Position numbers and translations under genes: made by a program | Assembly (NCBI GenBank): GCA_040755975.1 | Contig: JBFLZY010000030.1 | Span: 1 to 28,865, forward strand | DNA from: JAIMBK01 sp040755975 | GTDB lineage: Bacteria; Bacillota; Desulfotomaculia; Desulfotomaculales; Nap2-2B | Length of the DNA stretch: 28,865 nucleotides | Reading direction: 5' to 3' | Shown: positions 8,277 to 15,572 of the stretch, one piece after another | Position numbering within the stretch: position 1 is the first letter of the stretch | Layout: each line of letters starts with the position of its first letter | The notes under the pieces: generated by a model | Seen by the model: the letters and a program-made list of their open reading frames with translations, nothing else | Database searches by the model: none | What the model was told of the DNA's origin: nothing

Positions 8277-9380
8277 TTAAACCGACGAAAGTTCTTCTTT
8301 ACCCGTCCCGCCTGCCCGGGCCAGCATCCCCGGCACGTCGATTTCCAGCGGGCAGCCGCAAAAAGTCTTTTCCCTGAAAACCGGGCGGTGACGGTTATTT
8401 CCGAACAAGGCGGCCAGCAGCTTGCCGGCCGCACCCGGGTACGGCCAGGACGACCCGCCCGCAGTTTCCGGCGGCAGGCCCGCCGCTTTTGCGGAGCCGA
8501 GGCAGGCTCCGCACTGCAGACAATAAAGCGCCTCGGCAAAACCTTTTTGGACGGCCTGGGTTCGCCCGTTGTCCACCAGGACAACGTAAACTTCCTTGGG
8601 GCCGTGCATTCCCAACGTTATTTTAAACGCGATATCCGCCGTTCGGCTGGGGCCCGAGATACCCGTGACGTATCTGGTCAGCGGCCGGCCAAAGCCGAAA
8701 AGGGAAACCGCCCTCAGCACCGCCAGGGCGTCCGCGATGGTGCCGGTCAGCTTCTCCACCCCGGCGACCACTACGTGGGTATAAGGGAGGTTGGAAGCGA
8801 TCCGGGCATCTCCGTCATCCTCCGCCAGAAACACAGTCCCCGTTTCCACCACGATGGCCTCGGCGTCGGTGATGCCTACTTCCGCACGCAACATGACCTG
8901 TCTTATTTTTTTCCGGACAGCTTCCAAAACTTCGTTTGCGGACAGGGCTGCGCCGGCGGGAACGGAAAGATAGGGCCGGAGCCCGCCCTCCTCAACGACC
9001 CTGGCCAGAACCGCCGGGGTGAGCAGCCGGCCCAGGCCGGCGGTCGGCCGCCGGGGGTGAGCAGCCGGCATTGCCAGCAGTTCCAGCATCCATTCTCCCG
9101 CGTTGCTGCCGGTAACGGTCATTTCTCTGGCGGTGAGAAACGGCTCCAGGCCAATCTCGTCGGCGGTAAGCGCCCTGCTCTTCACCACCGTTTTTTTCTC
9201 CCGGAGCACGCCGGCAAGGTAATTCAGCGCGTCGGTGGCGTCTTTCGCCACGTACACCCGGCACCCTTTTCCGGTCAGGGATGCCCTGGCCTGTTCGATC
9301 ATCTCCGCCAGATCCGAAACGGTTTGTTGCCTGACCCGTTTTGCCCGCCCGGCGATTGTGGCCGGCGTTTCCGCACTCAT
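8277..9380 (-). CDS. LUD-domain protein, LutB-like paralogue with decayed Fe-S domain
   Basis: 367 aa from the ATG that overlaps the upstream stop (ATGA); an earlier in-frame ATG at 9428 lies inside the upstream gene and is less likely. The LUD domain covers residues ~40-280 (VVKSRALTADEIGLEP, GITDAEAIVVETGT, THVVVAGVEKL, GPKEVYVVLVDNGR). After it the protein aligns by eye with the dicluster ferredoxin region of its neighbour. However, only C287, C290 and C293 remain of the first motif (CLQCGACLGSAK), and C341 and C343 of the second (FCGCPLEIDVPG). The intervening cysteines are lost, so two normal [4Fe-4S] clusters cannot form. LUD proteins take part in L-lactate oxidation (LutABC, LldEFG). 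This one may fill the LutC role. No LutC-type short LUD protein is present nearby. Confidence 0.85.
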   Translation of the reverse strand: MSAETPATIAGRAKRVRQQTVSDLAEMIEQARASLTGKGCRVYVAKDATDALNYLAGVLREKKTVVKSRALTADEIGLEPFLTAREMTVTGSNAGEWMLELLAMPAAHPRRPTAGLGRLLTPAVLARVVEEGGLRPYLSVPAGAALSANEVLEAVRKKIRQVMLRAEVGITDAEAIVVETGTVFLAEDDGDARIASNLPYTHVVVAGVEKLTGTIADALAVLRAVSLFGFGRPLTRYVTGISGPSRTADIAFKITLGMHGPKEVYVVLVDNGRTQAVQKGFAEALYCLQCGACLGSAKAAGLPPETAGGSSWPYPGAAGKLLAALFGNNRHRPVFREKTFCGCPLEIDVPGMLARAGGTGKEELSSV

Positions 9381-11593
9381 CCGGCGTCCCCCACATTCCA
9401 TCCCGGAGATATTTTGTTCGGTGGCCAACTTCCCAGAGCTTCGGCGAGCAGTTCGACGACATGTTTAACCGCGATCCCGGCGCCGATTCCGGCCAGCCCG
9501 TCGCTTAAGTGCAGCATGCACCCGGGGCAAGCAGTGGCCACGATAGAAGCGCCGCTGGCCTTGATTTTTTTCGCCTTTTCGCGGCTGATGGCCGCGGTGA
9601 GCTGGTAATGTTCCAGGCTGACCAGGCCGCCGAATCCGCAGCACGCGTCTGCGTCCGCCATTTCTTTGTAAACCACCCCGGGGAGGGCGGCCAGCAGCCG
9701 GCGCGGCTGAGTGGTGACCCCCTGACCGAGCCGGAGGTGGCAGGGGTCGTGGTAGGTCACCGTCACCCTTTCGGTTCCGCCGCCTGCCGGTAAATCACCC
9801 GGCCAACCCAGGTCGTCCGCCAGGAAAACCGCAATGTCCTTTACTCTTGCGGCCAGCAGGCGGGTTTTTTCCGCGTAGCGCGGGTCGTCCGCCAAAAGGC
9901 GCGGGTAAGTGTGCAGAAGCGTCTCCCCGCAACTGGCGCAGAGGTTGACTACCACGTCGACACCCTGAAGATCAAGGCATTCCACATTTCGCCTGGCCAG
10001 CTTCCGGGCGCCTTCCAGGTCGCCGGCGGCCAAAAAGGGCAGCCCGCAGCATTGCTGCCCTTTCGGCACCAGCACCGCCACCTGGTTCCTGCTTAAAACG
10101 TCCAGGGCAGCCCGGCCGACCCCAGGGTAAAGAACATTCACCAAACACCCCACGTACAGAGCAACCCGTTTCACCGGCCTTTCCCCGGGCGTTACCTTTT
10201 CTTCCACCCCGCTTAAGAACGATGCGGGCGCCGGTTCCGGCAGCAGGCGTTCCCGGTTTGCGCCGGCCGCCGCCCGCAGGCGGACACCCCGGGGGTGCTC
10301 GTTGAGTTCCAGCAGCGGTCCGGCCAGGCGGGCGGCCACGCGAACAGTGCGGGCCAGCCGCCCCTGATCTTTTAAAAAATACCCGGCCAGCCGTTTCGGT
10401 AAAGCCAGGCCCCTTTTTTCAACCAGCTCCCGGCGCAGGCGCAGGATCAGGGAGGGCGTATCGATCTGAACGGGGCAGGCCCGGACGCAATTGCCGCAGG
10501 TCAAACAGGCCGCCAGACCGCCGGCCAGGGCGTCCTCGCTCTCCTGAGTAAAAACAGTCTGCACCAGGCCGATCCCACCCACGTATTTTTGCCCGAAGCG
10601 GTCTCCCAGTACCCCGTATACGGGGCAAAAATTCTGGCAACTGCCGCAGTTAAGGCAGTAAAAAGCTTCGCCGTAACCTTCCCGCATGGCCCGGGAACGG
10701 CCGTTGTCCAGCAGAACCACGTGCACTTCGCGGGGCCCCTGGCAGCCGAGAATAGTCCCGTCCGGGTCCGCGGCCGGCGGCGAGGGGCCGGAAATGGCCG
10801 ACAGATAGGTACCGAAATCCTGACCCGCCCCGTAAATGGAAGCGGCCTGGGCCACCATTACGGCATCCTCGAAAGTGGGCACGATTTTATTGATCCCCGC
10901 CACCACCACGTGCACTTCCGGCAGGCCGGTCACCGCCCGGATGTTTCCTTCGTTTTCCATCAGGACAATCACCCCGGTATCGGCAGCGATGGCGTTGGCG
11001 CCGGAAATGCCGCAGGACGCGCTTTCCAGGTAGGCGCGGAGGCTCTGCCGGGCTACGGCGACCAGTTCCTCCACGTCCGTGGACAACTCCCGGCCGCTTT
11101 CCCGGGCAAAAATGTCCCTCACCGTTTCCACGGGAATATGAATGGCCGGCGCCAGCGGGTGAGTGGCGTGACTGCCGGCCAACTGGTTGATCCGGTCGCC
11201 CAGGTCGGTTTCGATCACCGCCGTCCCGCGTTCGGCAAGCGCTTCCACTAACCCGATTTCCTTGCCCACGTTGGTCTTGGACTTCACCACCGTTCCCGGC
11301 GGGATTACCTGCAAAATGTAACTCCTGGCCGTGGCCGCGTCCGGGGCCAAAAATACCCGGCAGCCGTTTGCCCGCAATCTTTCCGCCGCCTGTTCAACCA
11401 GGCTCTCCAGGTCGGCGAGGGCCGCCTGCTTGACCCGGCGCAGCCGCATCGCAAGGTCCGGATGCCTTTCTACCATGGCCTTCATACTCTGGCGCAGGGG
11501 GCCGAGCGCCCGGTCGCGCGCCAGCCTGCTCTGGGCATCGGCCAGGGCGGCGGCAATTCTCCGGTTAACTATCCGGCGGTAATTGACGTGCAA
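9377..11593 (-). CDS. LutB-LutA fusion: LUD, 4Fe-4S dicluster and two CCG domains
   Basis: 738 aa. Order: LUD domain (~60-300; KSKTNVGKEIGLVEAL, GPREVHVVLLDNGR), dicluster ferredoxin (CLNCGSCQNFCPVYG and CLTCGNCVRACPVQIDTP), then two CCG cysteine-rich domains (GCLVN...QQCCGLPF...LCASCG and DPCHLR...DACCGFGG...ACPGC). This matches the fused iron-sulfur subunit of the LldEFG/LutABC-type L-lactate dehydrogenase described in Bacillus and in sulfate reducers, which oxidises lactate to pyruvate in the cytoplasm or at the membrane. A frame continues to an ATG at 11659, but the TTG at 11591-11593 has AGGAGG (11603-11608) nine bases upstream, so I chose it. The gene overlaps the next LUD gene by ATGA. 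Substrate assignment is by family; glycolate-type substrates are possible. Confidence 0.9.
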   Translation of the reverse strand: MHVNYRRIVNRRIAAALADAQSRLARDRALGPLRQSMKAMVERHPDLAMRLRRVKQAALADLESLVEQAAERLRANGCRVFLAPDAATARSYILQVIPPGTVVKSKTNVGKEIGLVEALAERGTAVIETDLGDRINQLAGSHATHPLAPAIHIPVETVRDIFARESGRELSTDVEELVAVARQSLRAYLESASCGISGANAIAADTGVIVLMENEGNIRAVTGLPEVHVVVAGINKIVPTFEDAVMVAQAASIYGAGQDFGTYLSAISGPSPPAADPDGTILGCQGPREVHVVLLDNGRSRAMREGYGEAFYCLNCGSCQNFCPVYGVLGDRFGQKYVGGIGLVQTVFTQESEDALAGGLAACLTCGNCVRACPVQIDTPSLILRLRRELVEKRGLALPKRLAGYFLKDQGRLARTVRVAARLAGPLLELNEHPRGVRLRAAAGANRERLLPEPAPASFLSGVEEKVTPGERPVKRVALYVGCLVNVLYPGVGRAALDVLSRNQVAVLVPKGQQCCGLPFLAAGDLEGARKLARRNVECLDLQGVDVVVNLCASCGETLLHTYPRLLADDPRYAEKTRLLAARVKDIAVFLADDLGWPGDLPAGGGTERVTVTYHDPCHLRLGQGVTTQPRRLLAALPGVVYKEMADADACCGFGGLVSLEHYQLTAAISREKAKKIKASGASIVATACPGCMLHLSDGLAGIGAGIAVKHVVELLAEALGSWPPNKISPGWNVGDAG

Positions 11594-11725
11594 GGAAAAC
11601 TTCCTCCTGGTTATCTGTAACCGGTGGCGCATATGCATAATTACGTTGATATTATTCATTTTTCATCTAAAATCCTTCTTCTTGCTCAAAAAACTTTCTT
11701 GCGCACACTTAATCCAGACCTGCCC

Positions 11726-11755
11726 TTGACAATCCTTTGCCAAAAGGATTATTTT
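11726..11755 (+). promoter_or_regulatory. Candidate promoter for thpR
   Basis: A perfect TTGACA at 11726-11731 is followed after 18 bases by TATTTT (11750-11755). The predicted transcript would begin almost at the Shine-Dalgarno, giving a very short leader. An inverted repeat fills the spacer. The -10 is only fair, so this call is moderate. Confidence 0.4.
11731..11750. promoter_or_regulatory. Perfect 8-bp inverted repeat between the divergent genes
   Basis: AATCCTTT and AAAGGATT are separated by GCCA. The repeat lies between the divergent LutB-LutA fusion gene and thpR, inside the spacer of the candidate thpR promoter, which fits an operator. On the plus strand it is followed by ATTTTTTT, so a weak AT-rich terminator or attenuator hairpin is the alternative. 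Confidence 0.45.
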
Positions 11756-11775
11756 TTTGGAGAGGGGTGGTCCTT

Positions 11776-12348
11776 TTGGAGCAATTGCGCCTTTTCTGGG
11801 CCGTGAATTTGCCGCCGCCGTTAAAAAGAAGGCTGGCCTCCCTTCAGGAGAAACTAATGTCTGCAAACGCGGACGCCAGGTGGGTGGAAGAAGAAAACCT
11901 GCACTTAACCCTGCAATTTCTGGGAAACGTGGAGGCTCAAAAAACAGGCCTCCTGATCGCCAACATGCAAAGCTTTTTAGTCGGCTTTTCCGCATTTCGC
12001 CTGCGGCTGGGCGGGCTGGGCTTCTTTCCGAACGCCAGGAGACCCCGGGTTTTCTGGGCCGGGATAGCGGGCGACCTGGCTGCCCTGCGGCGCCTGCACG
12101 AACACGTGCAAAAAGCAAATCGTTTATCCGGGTTCCCGGCTGAAGAACGGGATTTCCGCCCGCATTTAACCCTGGCCCGCCTGCGCTCCAACAGGGGGCT
12201 GAACGACCTTTTAGCGGCGGTGCAGGAACTGGGCGCCGCAGTTGCCGACCTGGGCGAGTTGCCCGTAACCTCCGTAGATCTCATGAAAAGCGAGCTCAGC
12301 CCCCGGGGACCGGCCTACACCCTGCTTGGGAAGGTCGAACTAAGCTAA
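11776..12348 (+). CDS. thpR: RNA 2',3'-cyclic 3'-phosphodiesterase (LigT/ThpR, 2H family)
   Basis: 190 aa. This 2H phosphoesterase opens 2',3'-cyclic phosphate ends of RNA; older names call it 2'-5' RNA ligase. Both HxTx motifs are present: H43-L-T45-L (NLHLTLQFLG) and H130-L-T132-L (FRPHLTLARL). The length is typical. The start is taken as TTG at 11776, because GGAGAGGGG (11759-11767) lies eight bases before it. The frame extends 13 codons further upstream with no good ribosome site. It is divergent from the LutB-LutA fusion gene. Acylphosphatase follows after 132 bases, so both may form a small run of housekeeping genes. Cytoplasmic, with no membrane segment. Confidence 0.92.
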   Translation: MEQLRLFWAVNLPPPLKRRLASLQEKLMSANADARWVEEENLHLTLQFLGNVEAQKTGLLIANMQSFLVGFSAFRLRLGGLGFFPNARRPRVFWAGIAGDLAALRRLHEHVQKANRLSGFPAEERDFRPHLTLARLRSNRGLNDLLAAVQELGAAVADLGELPVTSVDLMKSELSPRGPAYTLLGKVELS

Positions 12349-12480
12349 AAGATTTGCTTTCCAGGAATTGCTTTATCACGCGAGCCGTGGTGCTGTCGGC
12401 GCGAATTTATTTTTTATCTTGATTCTTTGCGCTGTTTACGTCTTTGCGATAAATCTCTTTCCTGATAGGGGTGCGGATCC

Positions 12481-12759
12481 ATGGTGCGCAAACACGTTTT
12501 AATCAGCGGCCGGGTTCAGGGCGTTTATTTTCGCCAGTACACCCGGGATGCCGCCCTGGCCGCCGGCGTCACGGGCTGGGTGCGAAACCGGCGGGACGGG
12601 CGCGTCGAAGCCGTTTTTGAAGGCGAACAAGAAGCGGTGGAAAAAATGATCAGGTGGTGCCGGCGGGGTTCGCCTTCCTCTTGCGTCGAGCACGTGGAAA
12701 TTCACGATGAAAAATACCGGGGAGAGTTCCCGGACTTTCAAATTGCCCCCACAGTTTAA
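12481..12759 (+). CDS. acyP: Acylphosphatase
   Basis: 92 aa, the usual size. Acylphosphatase hydrolyses the carboxyl-phosphate bond of acyl phosphates in the cytoplasm. The substrate-binding loop GRVQGVYFR gives catalytic R18, and N36 in GWVRN is the conserved asparagine; DGRVEAVFEG follows as expected. An AGGGGTG sequence precedes the ATG at a suitable distance. The C-terminus is slightly divergent from the usual F.I..T/R-Y ending. No clear promoter was found in the 132 bases before it. Confidence 0.93.
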   Translation: MVRKHVLISGRVQGVYFRQYTRDAALAAGVTGWVRNRRDGRVEAVFEGEQEAVEKMIRWCRRGSPSSCVEHVEIHDEKYRGEFPDFQIAPTV

Positions 12760-12769
12760 TTTATTTCTG

Positions 12770-12798
12770 TTGCCATGGCCACCATTATTTTCTATAAT
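12770..12798 (+). promoter_or_regulatory. Sigma-A-type promoter for recJ
   Basis: TTGCCA (12770-12775), a 17-base spacer and a perfect TATAAT (12793-12798). Transcription would begin near 12805, leaving a leader of under 20 bases before the GTG start at 12822. Confidence 0.7.
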
Positions 12799-12821
12799 CA
12801 ATTAGGGTGGTACTGGCAACG

Positions 12822-15503
12822 GTGAATAAAAAATGGGTCGTTAAAGAAACCAACCCTATCTTGAAACAGATTTTCGCGCAGCAACTGAACGTTTCCCCTC
12901 TGCTGGCGCAACTTCTCCTTAACCGCGGCCTCTTTTCCCTGGCGGAAGCGGCAAAATTTCTTTACGCCGACCTGTCCTGCCTGCCCGACCCGGGTCTTTT
13001 AAAAGACATGGACCGGGCGGTGGAACGGGTCCTGCGCGCGGTCCGGCGCCGGGAAAAAATTCTGGTTTACGGGGATTACGACGCGGACGGGATTACCGGC
13101 ACAACGCTGCTCGTCCACTTGCTCAAACGCCTGGGGGGAACAGTTGAATTCTACATCCCGCACCGTTTGCGGGAAGGATACGGATTGCACCTGGAGCCGG
13201 TGAAAAGAGCCGCGGCGCTGGGCTTCGCCCTGATCATTACCGTAGATTGCGGGATCAGCGGCGCGGACGTTGTCGCCTGGGCGAAAAACAACCAGGGTCC
13301 CGATTTTATCATTACCGATCACCACCAGGTGCCCGCCCGTTTGCCTCCTGCCCTGGCGGTGATCAATCCCAAACGCGATGATTGCCCCTATCCGTTCAAA
13401 GACCTTGCCGGGGTGGGCGTGGCTTTAAAACTGGCCCAGGCGCTGCTCCGGGAAACCCCCGCACCGGACCGGCCGGCCTGGCAGGACTACCTGGACCTGG
13501 CCTGCTTGGGCACGGTGGCGGACCTGGTCCCCCTGCTGGGCGAAAACCGCCTGCTGGTAAAACACGGCCTCCCCCGGCTGGCCCGGACGGGCAGACCTGG
13601 TTTAAAGGCACTGTTAAACAGCACCGGCTGCCCGGAAGAGAAACTGGCTACCCGCGAGATCGGTTTTGGCCTGGCTCCCCGTTTAAACGCCATCGGCAGA
13701 ATGGGTGACGCCGGCCAGGCGGTAAAACTTTTGCTCTGCCCGGATCCGGAAACTGCCGGCGAAATTGCCGCTGAGCTGGAAAAGGCAAACCAGCAGAGGC
13801 AGGAAGAAGAGCAAAGGGTCTTTGACGAAGCGCTTCAAATACTGGCGGAAGATCCCCGGCTTAAAGAGGCTAAAATCCTTCTCCTTGCCTCGGAAGCGTT
13901 CCATCCGGGGGTTACGGGAATCGTAGCCTCCCGGCTGGCGGAAATGTTTTACCGGCCGGTGATGCTGGTTTCCCTGGAAGGAGAACAGGGCAAGGGCTCC
14001 GGGCGCAGCATCCCCGGCTTTCATTTATATCACGCTTTGTTTCACTGCCGGCAGCACCTGCTCTCCTACGGCGGACACGCACAGGCCGCCGGCTTTACCC
14101 TCAAAGTGAGCGAGTTAAATAATTTCCGCCAGTCTTTAAGCAGCTACGCGCTCGCCAATTTGCCGGAAGATTTGCTCGTTCCGCAGCTTGAGCTGGACGC
14201 AGTCGCTTCTTTAACGGAAATCTCCGAACAGTTAGTCAAGGAATTAGAATTATTAATCCCCTTCGGCGCCGGCAACCCGGAGCCCGTGCTGGGCTGCCCG
14301 GCCGCGACCATCCTGCGTTTAAGAGAAGTGGGCCGGGAAGGAAATCACCTAAAGGTATTCGTCAAGGAAAACGGGGTTTTTCGGGACGGCATAGGCTTCC
14401 GGCTGGCCGGGCTGGTGGCGCCGGAAATCACGGAAGGAAAAACGGTTCACCTGGCCTTTACCCCCGTGCTGGACGAATACAACGGCAAGACCCGGATCCA
14501 GCTGGAACTAAAGGACATTTGCCCCGGCGAAGGTTCTCTTGATTTTCCTTCCCCCCAGAAAGATTTTTGCCCGGCGGCCTTCGCCTCCCTGCCGGATTTT
14601 GCCCGGTTCTGGTTTGAGAATTACGCCCGGTTTCCGGGCCGGATCTTTTTGCCCATCTGGTCACGGAGCTTCCCGGCAGCCTCCCGGGAAGCCGCCGCCT
14701 CGATCTCCCCCATCCCGAAGACAGGTGGCGGGAAAGGCGGGAAAATAGAAGATCTGCGCAACCTGCCCGGCAAATTGTCCCGGCTGGCCAATTTAACCGC
14801 CGGCAGCGGGAGCGCCGTCATCGTGGTCAACTGCCCCTACCAGACCGTTGCCCTGGCCGAACGCCTGGACGGAGCCGGCTCCCGGGCCGCCTTCTTTCAC
14901 CCCTCCTTTCAGGCCGAAAACGGGGATTTTCTGGATTGCTTCCGGCAAGGCAAACTCCCGGCGCTGGTGACAACTACCGGCAGCCTGGCCCAAATACCGC
15001 CCGGGAGCAAAATCGAACGACTGATCATTTACCACCTCCCCTTTGACCGGGAAGAATGGCGGAGCATCTTCCGCTACGCGGCAAACGCCGGCGTTGCAGA
15101 AATCTGCCTGCTCTTCGGCCAGGCCGACCGCCAGGCAATGGAACATTACCTGGCTTCCCTGGCCCCCGACCGCGACTGCCTGGCTTATTTATACATCTTA
15201 ATGCAGCACTGCCGGACAAAAAATAAAAGCATCGCAGACAGCCTTCCGGAGCTTCTCAACGCCTTAAGGAGAAGGGGCCTGTTCTGGGCGGGTGAACATA
15301 CGGTGAACATTGCCCTGGCTGTTTTCTACGAATTGGGGCTGCTCAAAAAAGACCAACAGATTTATCTGACCCCCGCCCCTGCCCAAAAATTAAACATCAG
15401 ACATTCGCCCACCTTTAACTGGGGAGAAAAGGCAAAGGAAGAAAACCTTCGCTGGTACGGGCACGTGCTGCACGCGCCCCTAAAAGAGATAATCCCCGGA
15501 TAA
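12822..15503 (+). CDS. recJ: Single-stranded-DNA-specific 5'-3' exonuclease RecJ
   Basis: 893 aa from a GTG with AGGGTGG 11 bases upstream, which gives the usual RecJ-like beginning MNKKWVVKE; another GTG five codons upstream lies inside that ribosome site. RecJ degrades single strands from the 5' end in recombination and mismatch/base-excision repair. The DHH core shows DYDADG at 85-90 (motif I), VDCG near 141 and D166-H167-H168. The DHHA1 domain has the metal/DNA-binding GGHAQAAGF. An OB-fold region follows. The protein is longer than the E. coli enzyme (~577 aa), with about 300 extra C-terminal residues as in other Firmicute RecJ proteins (B. subtilis ~786 aa). That extension includes VIVVNCPYQTVALAERL and resembles a helicase-like accessory region, but its function is not known to me. 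Confidence 0.95.
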   Translation: MNKKWVVKETNPILKQIFAQQLNVSPLLAQLLLNRGLFSLAEAAKFLYADLSCLPDPGLLKDMDRAVERVLRAVRRREKILVYGDYDADGITGTTLLVHLLKRLGGTVEFYIPHRLREGYGLHLEPVKRAAALGFALIITVDCGISGADVVAWAKNNQGPDFIITDHHQVPARLPPALAVINPKRDDCPYPFKDLAGVGVALKLAQALLRETPAPDRPAWQDYLDLACLGTVADLVPLLGENRLLVKHGLPRLARTGRPGLKALLNSTGCPEEKLATREIGFGLAPRLNAIGRMGDAGQAVKLLLCPDPETAGEIAAELEKANQQRQEEEQRVFDEALQILAEDPRLKEAKILLLASEAFHPGVTGIVASRLAEMFYRPVMLVSLEGEQGKGSGRSIPGFHLYHALFHCRQHLLSYGGHAQAAGFTLKVSELNNFRQSLSSYALANLPEDLLVPQLELDAVASLTEISEQLVKELELLIPFGAGNPEPVLGCPAATILRLREVGREGNHLKVFVKENGVFRDGIGFRLAGLVAPEITEGKTVHLAFTPVLDEYNGKTRIQLELKDICPGEGSLDFPSPQKDFCPAAFASLPDFARFWFENYARFPGRIFLPIWSRSFPAASREAAASISPIPKTGGGKGGKIEDLRNLPGKLSRLANLTAGSGSAVIVVNCPYQTVALAERLDGAGSRAAFFHPSFQAENGDFLDCFRQGKLPALVTTTGSLAQIPPGSKIERLIIYHLPFDREEWRSIFRYAANAGVAEICLLFGQADRQAMEHYLASLAPDRDCLAYLYILMQHCRTKNKSIADSLPELLNALRRRGLFWAGEHTVNIALAVFYELGLLKKDQQIYLTPAPAQKLNIRHSPTFNWGEKAKEENLRWYGHVLHAPLKEIIPG

Positions 15504-15512
15504 ATACCGGTA

Positions 15513-15541
15513 ATGACAATATTTTTAATCTGCAGTATAAT
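15513..15541 (+). promoter_or_regulatory. Sigma-A-type promoter for rel
   Basis: ATGACA (15513-15518), a 17-base spacer and a perfect TATAAT (15536-15541). It lies 10 bases after the recJ stop and overlaps an upstream in-frame ATG of rel, which argues that this earlier ATG is not the start. The leader to the ATG at 15573 would be about 25 bases. Confidence 0.7.
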
Positions 15542-15572
15542 ATATTGGGATTTTCTTAAGGGGCCAAAGAGT

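Noticed and set aside
9381..9428. Longer N-terminus for the second LUD protein
   Set aside because: It would lie wholly inside the end of the upstream gene. The ATG at 9380 gives the standard ATGA overlap.
8160..9608. A 482-codon open frame on the plus strand opposite the LUD genes
   Set aside because: It lies antisense to two genes with clear domain motifs, has low-complexity Arg/Gly/Pro-rich content and no recognisable domain. It is a by-product of GC-rich codon use on the other strand.
10589..11251. A 220-codon plus-strand frame opposite the LutB-LutA fusion
   Set aside because: Composition is typical of an antisense shadow and the minus-strand LUD domain is unmistakable.
15513..15572. 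Twenty-codon extension of Rel
   Set aside because: The extension overlaps a good promoter (-35 at 15513, -10 at 15536), and the later ATG has an AAGGGG site nine bases upstream and starts at the conserved N-terminus.
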